This document shows, one piece after another, positions 16,268 through 25,395 of a DNA stretch of 64,000 nt. The notes beneath the pieces were generated by a model. That model was not told where the DNA came from. It worked only from the letters and a program-made list of their open reading frames with translations, and searched no databases. Origin of the DNA: G965204755 sp965243415 (GTDB lineage: Bacteria > Acidobacteriota > Vicinamibacteria > Marinacidobacterales > Marinacidobacteraceae); the NCBI GenBank assembly GCA_965243415.1, contig OZ251549.1, positions 992,001 through 1,056,000 on the forward strand. Direction: 5' to 3'. The stretch's first letter is position 1. Every line of letters starts with the position of its first letter. A program made the position numbers and the translations under genes.

Positions 16268-17568
16268 GATTCGTGGAGGGCCGGGAGCCGTTCCTCCGGC
16301 GATTGCGGGTTCGGGGCCTGCTGTCGTTCGGCCCGGACACCCCGGACTTCGAGTTCTCGCCGCTCGATGTCCTCATCGGCGCGAACGGCGCCGGCAAGTC
16401 GAATTTCCTCGAAGCGATCCGGCTGCTGGCGGCCGCGCCGACCGATCTGGCGGGCGCGATCCGGCGGCGCGGCGGGGTCGGGGACTGGCTCTGGAAGGGC
16501 AAGGGCGCGGCGGCGTCCGCCACCCTGTCGGCCGAGGTCGGCCCCTACCCGGAGACCGGCCGGAGGCTCCGCTACCACCTGGAGATCACGGGCGACGAAG
16601 ACGGTCGCCCGGTCGTGTCCGACGAGCGGGTCGAAGAGGCGCCCTCCCCCGACGCTTCGCCCGACGACCGGGAAGCGCGGCTCCTCTACGGAACCGTGGA
16701 CGGCGTCCCCGTGCTCCGCTCCGCCGACCCGCCCGAGGCCCGCGGCTGGCCGCCGGAGGGCGCGCGACTCGGCGAACCGACGCTCACGATGTTCCCGGAA
16801 GAGGCGGTCGCCGAGCCGCCCGCGCTCGGGCCGGGACTCGTACGGCTGCGGCCCGACGTGATCCCGCCCGGCCAGTCCGTCCTCGCTTCCTGCCGGGATC
16901 TCGAACCGTGCCTGGAACTCTCCTGGCTGGCGCGGCAGTTGGGCCGGATCGCTGTCTTCCGCGCCCGACCGGTCGGCCCGGACGCACCGGCGCGAAGGCC
17001 CCAGCCTGCCGGCCTTCCCGGAGACCGTCTGCTTCCGGACGCGAGCAACCTCGCCTCCGTGTGGCGCGAGATCGAGCGGCGGGAGCCGGGCCGCCCGGAC
17101 GAACTGCTGCGTCGCTTCCTGCCCCGCTGGGAACGAATGTCGACCCGCGAATCGGACGGGAAGGTCGAGTGTCTCTTCCACGAGTTCGGACTCGAGACGC
17201 CGATCCCGGCCGCCGGCGTCGCCGACGGAACGATCGCGTTCGTCACCATGCTGGCCGCCCTGCTGGCGCCGTCACCGCCCTCCGTCCTCTGCCTCGAACA
17301 CCCGGAGGCCGGCCTCCATCATGACCACTGGCTCCAGTTCGGCGGCCTGCTGGCGGATGCGTGCGAACGCATGCAGGTCCTCGTCACGACGCACTCGGAA
17401 ATGCTGGTGTCGGAGTTCACGACCCGGCCGGAGTCCGTCGTCGTCTGTGAACGGGAGGACCGCGGAACCGCGCTGCGGCGGCTGGACGCGGAGGTGATGG
17501 AGCAGTGGCCGGATGAGGGCAGTCTCGGCGACCTGTGGTGTATCGGAGCCTTGGGAGCCATCTCGTGA
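16264..17568 (+). CDS. AAA (AAA_21/OLD-like) ATPase, tandem copy 2
   Basis: A 434-residue paralog of the preceding ATPase. Walker A is LIGANGAGKSNFLEA (canonical), the Walker B region is LCLEHPEAGLHHD and the H-loop is VTTHSEMLV. The usual catalytic glutamate after the first acidic residue is histidine here (H346), and a second histidine replaces the usual proline of LHP. The central block, residues ~140-220, is unrelated to that of copy 1. The intact DUF4276 gene follows with a GTGA overlap, so this pair is the complete one. By analogy with PARIS and other ATPase/TOPRIM pairs, the ATPase is expected to hold the nuclease inactive until a phage trigger appears; this is inference. Confidence 0.88.
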   Translation: MRFVEGREPFLRRLRVRGLLSFGPDTPDFEFSPLDVLIGANGAGKSNFLEAIRLLAAAPTDLAGAIRRRGGVGDWLWKGKGAAASATLSAEVGPYPETGRRLRYHLEITGDEDGRPVVSDERVEEAPSPDASPDDREARLLYGTVDGVPVLRSADPPEARGWPPEGARLGEPTLTMFPEEAVAEPPALGPGLVRLRPDVIPPGQSVLASCRDLEPCLELSWLARQLGRIAVFRARPVGPDAPARRPQPAGLPGDRLLPDASNLASVWREIERREPGRPDELLRRFLPRWERMSTRESDGKVECLFHEFGLETPIPAAGVADGTIAFVTMLAALLAPSPPSVLCLEHPEAGLHHDHWLQFGGLLADACERMQVLVTTHSEMLVSEFTTRPESVVVCEREDRGTALRRLDAEVMEQWPDEGSLGDLWCIGALGAIS

Positions 17569-18179
17569 AGCCCGTCGTGGTCTATGTCGAGGGCGGGAGC
17601 AGCCGGACGATCGAGCGCCTGCGGTTCCGTCAGGGAATGCAGGCGTTCCCGGGCCGCCGGGCCGAGGACGGGCAGGGCGAGCCTCCACTTCCGAAGATCG
17701 TCGCGTGCGGGTCGCGCGACACGGCGCTGCGGAAATTCCGCGAGGCGTGTTCCGGCGCGGCGAAAACGACGCCCATCCTGCTGGTGGACTCGGAAGGGCC
17801 GGTGGACTGGGGCCGGGGTTCGGCGCGGGCGCATCTGCAGCGCGTGGACGACTGGGACCTCCGGTTCACGGACGACCGGAGCGTCCACCTGATGGTCCAG
17901 TTCATGGAGACCTGGATCATCGCCGACCCGGAGACGGTCGCGGCCTACTACGGGAAGGGATTCCGGAAGAAGGCCCTCCCCGCCGCGACCGATCCGGAGC
18001 AGGTCGGGAAGGCCCAGGTGCTCGCCGCCCTGAAGCAGGCGACCGCAGCCACCCGGCGTCGCCGCTACGACAAGACGCGGGACGCGCCCGCTCTGCTGGA
18101 ACGGCTGGATTCGCGCCGGGTCGCGGCCAAGTGCCGGGGCTGCGCCCGACTGTTCGTCGCCCTCCGGGAGGCGTCGTGA
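17565..18179 (+). CDS. DUF4276 family protein (TOPRIM-like putative nuclease)
   Basis: A 204-residue protein with the complete DUF4276 pattern: VVVYVEGGSS (E9), KIVACGSRDTALRKF, ILLVDSEGPVDW (D75, E77), HLMVQFMETWIIADPE, YYGKGF, the late KRRYDKT-like region (RRRRYDKTRDAPALLERLD) and CRGCARLF. The early glutamate and D-x-E are the expected metal ligands of a TOPRIM fold. Such proteins are coded directly after AAA_21 ATPases in many genomes. GTG 17565 overlaps the ATPase stop. It is the last gene of this coupled run; a 223-base spacer follows. Nuclease activity is inferred from the fold. Confidence 0.88.
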   Translation: MKPVVVYVEGGSSRTIERLRFRQGMQAFPGRRAEDGQGEPPLPKIVACGSRDTALRKFREACSGAAKTTPILLVDSEGPVDWGRGSARAHLQRVDDWDLRFTDDRSVHLMVQFMETWIIADPETVAAYYGKGFRKKALPAATDPEQVGKAQVLAALKQATAATRRRRYDKTRDAPALLERLDSRRVAAKCRGCARLFVALREAS

Positions 18180-18309
18180 CACTCCCCTCCGCGTTCGAGG
18201 GCCGGCGAGAGCCGCCGGACAGCCGACCGCGCCGGCCTGCGCCGGGGCGTACCGCAGGTTCCCTGCGACGACACCGCCGGCGTACGGAGTCCGGCCCCAC
18301 GGCGCGTTC

Positions 18310-18339
18310 TTGGCGGTTCGGCGATGCGCGGACTAGTCT
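18310..18339 (+). promoter_or_regulatory. Possible promoter before the AlbA-AbiJ-methyltransferase run
   Basis: In the 223-base spacer, TTGGCG (18310-18315) and TAGTCT (18334-18339) are separated by 18 bases and lie ~64 bases before the AlbA start. The match is partial. The spacer is the longest break in the first half of the locus and the following genes differ in base composition, so a separate promoter is reasonable. Confidence 0.3.
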
Positions 18340-18402
18340 TCCCACTTCCACGCCGGTCGGGCCGACCCGCTTGCTCCGGCCGGGATCTCCCACGAACGAG
18401 CC

Positions 18403-19698
18403 ATGATCGATCGCGCTGACCTGCTCGCCTCCATCCGGGGCGGGGAGAACAGCAAATTGGAGTTCAAGGAAGTCGTCGTTCGTGGCGGGCGCGTCGCCTT
18501 CGGCGGGAAGAAGCGGCGGGCATCCTCCGACTTGGCCGAGGTCTTCGTCAGCATGGCGAACACGCAGGGCGGCGAAGTCGTCTTCGGCGTTCGCGACTCG
18601 GACCGGGCGGTCGTGGGTATCGAACCGACGCACCGCGACACGGTGGAGCAGTTCGTAGTCGATGTGGCTGTCGACAGCTGCGAGCCGACCATCGTTCCCG
18701 GCCTGGAATGGGTGTTCCTGCCCGGCGAGGACGGCACGGAGCGGCTGTGTCTTCTCGTAATCATTCCGCGTTCGCCTCGCGATGTCCATCGGACGAACGA
18801 CGGTCGTTACCTCGAACGGATCAGCATGCGCCGGTGCCTGATCTCTACCGACCGGCTGTCGCGACTCCTGGTCGGACGTGGGCAGCCGACCGCCTTCGAG
18901 TTGTGGCCGGCGCCACGGGCTCGACTGGAGGATCTCGACAGGAATTTGTTGGGCGACCATTACCGCGGTCGGTTCCCGGATTGGACGCCTTCGGAGGACT
19001 GGACGGACGAGCCCGGCCGAGATGTGCTCGCAGCCGAAACGGATTCCGGCCCCGTCCCTACGAACGCCGGCGTCCTGATGTTCACGCAGGAACCCGACGC
19101 ATTCCTCTCCAGTGCCTTCATCGAGATGGAGTCCTATCGACACAACGACCCCGACGGGAGTTCCGCCGACAGCACGAGGATCACGGGGCCGCTTCCCAGA
19201 CAGATTGCGGACGCCGTGTCGTATCTCCAGTTGTCGCCCTTGAACCCCACGGTCTCCGTCAAGCGCGATGACGGCCGTCATGACTATCCGGCATACTCCG
19301 TACGCGCCCTCCAGGAAGCAGTGGTGAACGCCGTAGTCCATCGCGACTATGCCGCTCCGTCGCAGATCATCGTCCGGCTGTTTCCGGATCGAATCGAGTT
19401 CCGTAACCCCGGAGGGCTCTTCAACGGCTTGACGACGAGTGATCTCTATGAAGGGTGCATGCCGCGCCGGCGCAACGCGAATATCGCCTGGTTCCTTCGT
19501 TCCTACGAGAGCGAGGCCACGGGAAGCGTGTTCATGGAATCCCGAGGCGAGGGTTTCATGAACCTCGTACGGGATAGTGAGCGCCTATCGGGGCGCCGGC
19601 CTGAAATCAAAGTGATCGGAGACACCACCCAACTCACGATCTACGCCGCGCCGCGCCCGGCTAGATCCGACACGTCAGATGGCGGTTCGCCGTCCTGA
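18403..19698 (+). CDS. AlbA_2/Schlafen-like ATP-binding protein
   Basis: A 431-residue protein. The N-terminal AlbA_2 (Schlafen-type) domain spans ~15-150 (SKLEFKEVVVRGG, FVSMANTQGGEVVFGVRD). The C-terminal RecG-like/HATPase_c_4 part contains VRALQEAVVNAVVHRDY, RIEFRNPGGLF and the terminal QLTIYAAPRP. It is the stand-alone relative of the AlbA half of the fusion at 10454-12919. Base composition is less GC-rich than the flanking genes, suggesting separate arrival. The AbiJ-like HEPN gene follows after 17 bases. Schlafen-like domains can cleave RNA; a nucleic-acid sensor or nuclease role is inferred. Confidence 0.88.
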   Translation: MIDRADLLASIRGGENSKLEFKEVVVRGGRVAFGGKKRRASSDLAEVFVSMANTQGGEVVFGVRDSDRAVVGIEPTHRDTVEQFVVDVAVDSCEPTIVPGLEWVFLPGEDGTERLCLLVIIPRSPRDVHRTNDGRYLERISMRRCLISTDRLSRLLVGRGQPTAFELWPAPRARLEDLDRNLLGDHYRGRFPDWTPSEDWTDEPGRDVLAAETDSGPVPTNAGVLMFTQEPDAFLSSAFIEMESYRHNDPDGSSADSTRITGPLPRQIADAVSYLQLSPLNPTVSVKRDDGRHDYPAYSVRALQEAVVNAVVHRDYAAPSQIIVRLFPDRIEFRNPGGLFNGLTTSDLYEGCMPRRRNANIAWFLRSYESEATGSVFMESRGEGFMNLVRDSERLSGRRPEIKVIGDTTQLTIYAAPRPARSDTSDGGSPS

Positions 19699-19715
19699 CC
19701 AACGAGCGGCGCACG

Positions 19716-20723
19716 ATGGTCATCACGGATCTCTACTCCAAACGACAGAAAAGACTGCCCGGAGAGGCTCCTGATGTGTACCAGCACGACGATATCCCGC
19801 CACAACTTCGCGCACAGATCGTCCACATCATGGATGACACGATGGCGAAACTCGACCTTTACACCGGATTTCCGGTCGTCCGTAGAACCTATGACACGGT
19901 CGCAACAACGCTGTGTCACGAATACGGCCATCTTGACTGGGATGCGTTCCTTCCCCCGGCTCATCCTCCACATCACCGATTGGTCCGTTTTTTCATGGAC
20001 CGGGCACAGACCGAGGAGATTCTTGACATCATTGAACGGTGCTTTGCCGAGATGGCCAGCGTACCGTTGGCCAGCCGAGCCGCGATGCGTCCACGCGAGT
20101 TGGTGTCGTCACTCAGCGACCGTGCCCAAGCAGAGTGGTTTTCTGCAGACCGTTTTGCGGAAGCGGCGGAGGATGCCGTAGCGGAAGGGAGGAAGGAATT
20201 GAATCACAGGTTTCTTGATCACGGTGTGGGGTTCCATCTGGAGTCGGGGAAGATCATTCGTATCGATTCGCAAGTGACCCACAATGAGATCGTGATGCCA
20301 TGCTTTGCGATACTGTCGGGAAAGGAGTACGCAAATGCGAAGAGGGAATTTCTGTCAGGGCATGAGTACTACCGTAAGGGTAACCTGAAGGGGGCTCTGA
20401 TGGAATGGCAGAAGTCGTTCGAGAGCGTCATGAAAATAATCTGCGCCAAACGCGAATGGGAGTATCCTGATGGTGCTGCCGCGAAGGATCTGATCCGGAT
20501 CTGCATCGAGCACGAGTTGATTCCGCCGTTCTGGCAGAGCCAGTTCACGTCCCTGCGACAGCTGCTGCTGGGAGTCGGAGTCGCCAGGAACAAATTGGCC
20601 GGACACGGCGAAGGGCCCGAGCGTGTGGAGACACCGCCGCACGTCGTGGCGTTCGCGTTGCACATGACGGCGGCGGCTATCGTGTTTCTGGCGGAGGCGG
20701 AGGCGTCGGGGGCGGGGAAATGA
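19716..20723 (+). CDS. AbiJ-like HEPN protein (STM4504/CBY_0614 family)
   Basis: A 335-residue protein. Its N-terminus (VITDLYSKRQKRL, DVYQHDDIPPQLRAQIVHI) is the hallmark of the STM4504/CBY_0614 family. The middle part (FLDHGVGFHLESGKIIRID) is also typical. The C-terminal HEPN domain holds ARNKLAGHGEG with R291-x5-H297, the RNase motif of abortive-infection proteins. Base composition is clearly lower in GC than the neighbours. Its stop overlaps the methyltransferase ATG (ATGA at 20720), so it is coupled to the core methylase gene. Abortive-infection RNase activity is inferred from the motif. Confidence 0.87.
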   Translation: MVITDLYSKRQKRLPGEAPDVYQHDDIPPQLRAQIVHIMDDTMAKLDLYTGFPVVRRTYDTVATTLCHEYGHLDWDAFLPPAHPPHHRLVRFFMDRAQTEEILDIIERCFAEMASVPLASRAAMRPRELVSSLSDRAQAEWFSADRFAEAAEDAVAEGRKELNHRFLDHGVGFHLESGKIIRIDSQVTHNEIVMPCFAILSGKEYANAKREFLSGHEYYRKGNLKGALMEWQKSFESVMKIICAKREWEYPDGAAAKDLIRICIEHELIPPFWQSQFTSLRQLLLGVGVARNKLAGHGEGPERVETPPHVVAFALHMTAAAIVFLAEAEASGAGK

Positions 20724-23700
20724 GTGAGCGGAGGTTGATCGAGGGGGCGTTTCCGTTGGAGCGGGTGTCCGAGGACTCCGTACATGAGAAGAATGTGCGG
20801 CATGGGCACATTTCGACGCTGCACATCTGGCCGGCGCGGAGGCCGCTCGCGGCGAGTCGGGCGGTGATCCTCTCGACGCTGCTGCCGGATCCGGGGGACG
20901 AGGCGGGGCGGCGGGAGGTGGTGGACCGGATGGCGGGGGGCGAGGTGGAGATCTTCGACGACGAGGGGGAGATCGTCGGGAAGTATCGGAAGCAGGGGAT
21001 CTTCCACTGGGGGTCGGAGAACGAGGACGAACTGGAGCGGTTCCGGGGGGAGATCCGCGGCGCGTTCGGGGGGAGGGCGCCGCGGGTGCTGGATCCGTTC
21101 GCCGGGGGCGGGGCGATTCCGCTGGAGGCGCTGCGGCTGGGGTGCGAGGTGGAAGCGGCGGACCTGAACCCGGTGGCCTGGTTCATCCTGCGGTGCACGC
21201 TGCACTACCCGCCGCTGGTGGCGGGGAAGAGGCTGCCGTTGCCGGAGGAGGGGTCGGCGGGGTCGTCGGCGCCGCCGGCGGGGGCGGAGAGCGGTGACCC
21301 GGGGGTCGAAGGGGCGGCGACGACGACGGAGGGGTCGCCGGGGCTCTGGGGTTCGGAGGAAGCCCGGGAGCCCAAGGCGTTCCCGGACCACCTCCGGGAG
21401 TGGGGGTACCGCGTGTTGGACGGGGCGCGGCGGGAGTTGGCGGCGCGGTATCCGACCTGTGCGGACTTCGAGCCGGTGCGGCGCAAGGGGAGGCGGCCGC
21501 TGAAGGAGATCCCGTACGAGCCGCGGCCGATGCGGTTCGTGGAACCGGACCGGGCCGGCGGGGTCCGGGCCGGGCTGGACCGGCTGAACGCCGAGTTCGA
21601 GGCCGAATACCTGGCCGACGAACGGAAGCCGCGGTGGGTGGAGAAGCCGACGGTGGCGTACCTCTGGGCGCGGACGGTGGAATGCGCCGGGTGCCGGGCG
21701 GAGATGCCGCTGCTCAAGACCCGGTGGCTCTGCCGGAAGCCGGGGAAGCGGGTGCTGCTCACCATGACGCCGCGGGAGGACGGGGCCGGGGTCGAGTTCG
21801 GGGTGGACGACGCGGTCGCCGCGGGCGAGGGGAACGCCGCCGCCCGGCGGGAGCACGACCGGAGGCTCGGCGCGGGGACGATGAGCCGGCGGGGCGCGAC
21901 CTGCCCCTGCTGCGGCGGCATCGCCACCATGCGCGATCTCCGGGCGGCGGGGAAGTCGGGTCGGCTCGGGGAGCGGATCACGGCGGTGGTGGTGAACGGG
22001 CAGCGGGGGAAGGAGTACCGGTTGCCGACGGAGGCGGAAATCGAGGCTTCGCAGGTGACGGAGGAGGATGTGGCGGCGCTGTACGAGGACATCCCCTTCG
22101 GGCTACCGACCGAGCCGACGCCGCGAGAGGACGCACTCGGCGTTAGTGCTCCACTCTACGGATTCACTTCATGGGACATGCTGTTCTCCCGGCGGCAGTT
22201 GCTGGCAATCGGGCAGCTGATCGTCTCGATTCGCTTGGCGTTCATGTCGAACGAAGGAGACGTGGGGCGATGGCGGGAGCCGCTGTTTGCGTACTTGGCG
22301 TGCTGCCTCAGCAAGTTCACTGATTACAGCAGCACTCTCTGCTCCTGGGTTACCGCAAGGGAAACCTTGCGCGACACATTCGGTATCCAAGTCGCCCTGC
22401 CCATCGTCTGGGACTACTGCGAGGTCAACCCGCTGAGTAAGACGACCGGCGGTTTCGAAGGCGCACTGGATTGGGTTTATCGGGTAACCCGTCATCTGAC
22501 GGAAACCGGCAGATCGTCCACGTCGCCGCCTTCCGTCGAGTTGCGGTCGGCCACACAGGCAACGGCCGATTCCTTCGATCTGATCTGTACAGACCCACCG
22601 TATTATGCGGCAATCCCATACTCCGACACCATGGATTTGTTCCATGTCTGGCTTCGGAGAACGCTGCGAGGATTGTCCGAAGAGACGGATCGTGTCTTCT
22701 CTGAACCCCTGGGCCCGAAATGGGATCGGGATCGCGATGACGGGGAACTCGTCGATGACGCAAGCAGGTTCGACGGCAGCAGGAAAGCGTCCAAGAAGAA
22801 CTATGAGGACGGAATGGCTCGCTCGTTCGGCCGATTCCGTAATGCGCTCCGGGACGATGGGCGATTCGTCGTCGTCTTCGCCAGCAAGGACCCGAACGCC
22901 TGGGAGACGCTCGTCTCAGCGATCATCCGTTCGGGGTTCGTCGTGACGGCTTCGTGGCCCATACGAACCGAACGAGAGACGCGTCGTCGGTCAATCGCTT
23001 CCGCGGCTCTGGCCTCCTCCATCTGGCTCGTCTGCCGGAAGCGGCCGGCGATGGCCCGCGCCGGCTGGGACAACCGGGTGCTCGCCGAGATGCGGACGAA
23101 CATCACGCAGCGGCTCCGTGATTTCTGGGACGCCGGGCTGCGCGGCCCGGACTTCGTCTGGGCGGCGACCGGGCCGGCGCTCGAGGCGTTCAGCCGGCAC
23201 CCGTTCGTGCGGAAGGTGGACTCGGCGGAGGACGAGCACCTGTCCGTCTCCGAATTCCTCCGGCAGGTCCGGCGCATGGTCGTCGGTTTCGCCGTGGGCC
23301 GGCTGCTGCGGTTGAAGGGGAAGCCCGGCGCCCCCGCCGATACCGAGCCTCCCGACGACGAGGGGGCGGACATCGAGGCGCTGGACGATCCGACCACCTA
23401 CTACCTGCTGCACCGCAACGACTTCGGCCTGGAACCGGCCCCGGCCGGCGCCTGCATCCTCTACGCGCTCTCCTGCGGTCTGTCCGACACGGACCTCGCC
23501 GGGCGCCTCGACCTGCTCAGCCGCCGGCAGGGCGGAGGCGCCGACGAAGACGAAGACGAAGACGACGACGGCGACGGGCAGGGAGGGGAGGAGACCGGCC
23601 CGTCCGCCGGCGACAAGGCGCGCCTCAAGTCGTGGCGTCGCCGCCGGAAGGATGTGGGCCTGCCGGGCGCGGGCGGAACGCCGCCGCCGCTCATAGATTG

Positions 23701-23938
23701 CGTGCACCGGGCGATGCGGCTGTGGAAGACCGGCGACCGCGGCCAGGTGGACGGGTATCTCAACGAGCGCGGCCTCCCGCACAACGAACTCTTCCGCCGG
23801 GTGATCCAGGCGGTGCTGGAACTGGCGGAGAAGGGCTCGGAGGAACGCGCCACCCTGGAGAAACTCCAGCGGCACGAACCCGCGGACACGGCCGTCGCCG
23901 CGCCGACCGTCACCCGCCCCCCTACGCTTTTCTCCTGA
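20720..23938 (+). CDS. DUF1156 DNA methyltransferase
   Basis: A 1072-residue protein. Residues ~5-60 are DUF1156 (IEGAFPLERVSEDSVHEKN, HGHISTLHIWPARRPLAASR). The SAM-binding motif is VLDPFAGGGAIPLEAL (D125) and the amino-methyltransferase catalytic motif is CTDPPYYAAIPYSD (D625-Y628); the DPPY form fits N6-adenine or N4-cytosine methylation. Two cysteine pairs (ECAGC, TCPCC) may bind zinc. Base composition drops sharply between ~22095 and ~23035, which includes DPPY, and rises again after. DUF1156 methylases with a SNF2 helicase and a DUF499 ATPase are the Hma-type trio. The expected role is self-marking of host DNA, or a specificity subunit. Confidence 0.92.
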   Translation: MSERRLIEGAFPLERVSEDSVHEKNVRHGHISTLHIWPARRPLAASRAVILSTLLPDPGDEAGRREVVDRMAGGEVEIFDDEGEIVGKYRKQGIFHWGSENEDELERFRGEIRGAFGGRAPRVLDPFAGGGAIPLEALRLGCEVEAADLNPVAWFILRCTLHYPPLVAGKRLPLPEEGSAGSSAPPAGAESGDPGVEGAATTTEGSPGLWGSEEAREPKAFPDHLREWGYRVLDGARRELAARYPTCADFEPVRRKGRRPLKEIPYEPRPMRFVEPDRAGGVRAGLDRLNAEFEAEYLADERKPRWVEKPTVAYLWARTVECAGCRAEMPLLKTRWLCRKPGKRVLLTMTPREDGAGVEFGVDDAVAAGEGNAAARREHDRRLGAGTMSRRGATCPCCGGIATMRDLRAAGKSGRLGERITAVVVNGQRGKEYRLPTEAEIEASQVTEEDVAALYEDIPFGLPTEPTPREDALGVSAPLYGFTSWDMLFSRRQLLAIGQLIVSIRLAFMSNEGDVGRWREPLFAYLACCLSKFTDYSSTLCSWVTARETLRDTFGIQVALPIVWDYCEVNPLSKTTGGFEGALDWVYRVTRHLTETGRSSTSPPSVELRSATQATADSFDLICTDPPYYAAIPYSDTMDLFHVWLRRTLRGLSEETDRVFSEPLGPKWDRDRDDGELVDDASRFDGSRKASKKNYEDGMARSFGRFRNALRDDGRFVVVFASKDPNAWETLVSAIIRSGFVVTASWPIRTERETRRRSIASAALASSIWLVCRKRPAMARAGWDNRVLAEMRTNITQRLRDFWDAGLRGPDFVWAATGPALEAFSRHPFVRKVDSAEDEHLSVSEFLRQVRRMVVGFAVGRLLRLKGKPGAPADTEPPDDEGADIEALDDPTTYYLLHRNDFGLEPAPAGACILYALSCGLSDTDLAGRLDLLSRRQGGGADEDEDEDDDGDGQGGEETGPSAGDKARLKSWRRRRKDVGLPGAGGTPPPLIDCVHRAMRLWKTGDRGQVDGYLNERGLPHNELFRRVIQAVLELAEKGSEERATLEKLQRHEPADTAVAAPTVTRPPTLFS

Positions 23939-23939
23939 C

Positions 23940-24132
23940 GGCCCTTCGGCGCCCGGTTCCCGCCGCCACCCGCCCCTCCTGATCCGCCCGGGTCGGGAAC
24001 CGCCGGAGCACCGGGACGCCCGATCCGACGGACCCCGCCATCGCCCTCCGGGGAGGCGGCGACGAAGCGACCGCCACGCTCCCGGCGAGCGAGACTCCCC
24101 GCTTCGCCGCTCCCGGTCCGAGAAGCAGTCCC
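23940..24132 (+). repeat. Spacer repeat with degraded DUF499 5' end, copy 0
   Basis: From ~24003 to the ATPase start, this spacer aligns with the spacers at 26043-26226 and 28134-28320 (shared GCTCCCGGCGAGCGAGACT and GGAGGCGGCGACGA). Its left part aligns only loosely with the DUF499-like scar seen in the other two. No gene is visible. It is the leftmost boundary of the second ATPase duplication. Confidence 0.6.
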
Positions 24133-25395
24133 GTGATCCGCCGCCTCCAGGCCAGGAACTTCCGCTGCCTCCGGTATGTGGACCTCCGGCTGGACCGCTT
24201 CCACCTCCTGGTGGGCCGGAACGGCAGCGGGAAGAGCGCCCTGCTGGACGCTGTCGCCTTCCTCGGCGACCTGGTGTCCTCCGGGCTGGATGCGGCGGTG
24301 GAGCGGCGGACCGCCGATTTCCGGGACCTGGTGTGGCGCCGGCCGAAGGACGACCTCGGCTTCGAGTTGGCGGTGGAGTGCGATGCGGCGGCCGACCCCG
24401 ACCCGTTCCGGGAGCCCCGCGACGATCGGGTGTTCCGCTACGAAGTCGCGATCCGCGAGGTGGAAGGGGGGCCGCAGGTGGTCGCCGAGCGGGGCCTGCT
24501 GGGACGGCTGGGGGCCGCCGACTTCGGCCGGCGGCGCGCCCGGTTCCCGGATCCGCCCGCCCCGCCGTCCACCCTCTTCGTGGATCCGGCCGCCGGCGGT
24601 TACCGGTCGGTGCTGTCCCGGGCCGCCTCCGGGGGGATGCGATTCGAGCCGGAGTTCGAGGAGCAGGTGGCGGAGCCCTGGGTCTCCCCGTACACCTTCG
24701 GGGCGGGCCAGACCGCGCTCGCCTTCCTGCCGGCGGCTCCGGAATCTTTCCCGGCGGCGTTCCGGGTGCGCCGGCTGCTGACCGGGGTGCGCCGGATCTC
24801 CCTGGACTGCGCCGCGCTCCGCCGGCCGGCGCCGCCCACCCGGGACGCGAGGATCCTCAGTTCCGACGGTTCCAACATGCCCTGGGTCGCCCGGCGGCTG
24901 CAGACCGAAGACGAAGAGCGGTACCGGGACTGGATCGAGGGCGTGCGTTCGGCGATCCCCGAAGTCGCCGACCTCCGTGTCGTCGTCCGGGAAGAGGACC
25001 GCCGCGCCTACCTGATGGTCCGGTACGAGAGCGGTACCGAGGTCCCGTCCTGGGCGGTGTCCGACGGCACCCTGCGGCTCATGGCGCACACGCTGCGCGA
25101 CTTCACGCTGTTGCCGGACACCCTGTTCCTGATCGAGGAACCGGAGGCCGGCGTGCACCCGGCGGAGATGCAGGAAGTGCTCACCGCGCTGCCCCCGGTG
25201 GACGAGGGCCAGGTGCTGGTGGCGACCCAATCTCCTTCGATCCTGGTGGACGCGGAGGCGGAACAGGTCCTGTTGTTCGCCACGGATGCGGAAGGCGCTC
25301 CCGATGTCATTCCGGCCCTGGCGCATCCGCTCATGGAAGGCTGGATCGGTTCGCCGACCCTGGGCGATCTGGTCGCCGGCGAAATGCTCGGATGA
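24133..25395 (+). CDS. AAA (AAA_21) ATPase with TOPRIM-like partner, copy 1
   Basis: A 420-residue SMC/RecF-type ATPase. Walker A is LVGRNGSGKSALLDA (residues ~27-41), the Walker B region is TLFLIEEPEAGVHPAEM with both acidic residues kept, and the switch region is ATQSPSILV, with glutamine at the position where many relatives have histidine. It is ~93-95% identical by eye to the copy at 26227-27489. The GTG start has only weak upstream signals. Its stop overlaps the partner ATG (ATGA). Together with the partner it resembles ATPase/TOPRIM nuclease pairs such as PARIS AriA/AriB; that function is inferred. Confidence 0.88.
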   Translation: MIRRLQARNFRCLRYVDLRLDRFHLLVGRNGSGKSALLDAVAFLGDLVSSGLDAAVERRTADFRDLVWRRPKDDLGFELAVECDAAADPDPFREPRDDRVFRYEVAIREVEGGPQVVAERGLLGRLGAADFGRRRARFPDPPAPPSTLFVDPAAGGYRSVLSRAASGGMRFEPEFEEQVAEPWVSPYTFGAGQTALAFLPAAPESFPAAFRVRRLLTGVRRISLDCAALRRPAPPTRDARILSSDGSNMPWVARRLQTEDEERYRDWIEGVRSAIPEVADLRVVVREEDRRAYLMVRYESGTEVPSWAVSDGTLRLMAHTLRDFTLLPDTLFLIEEPEAGVHPAEMQEVLTALPPVDEGQVLVATQSPSILVDAEAEQVLLFATDAEGAPDVIPALAHPLMEGWIGSPTLGDLVAGEMLG

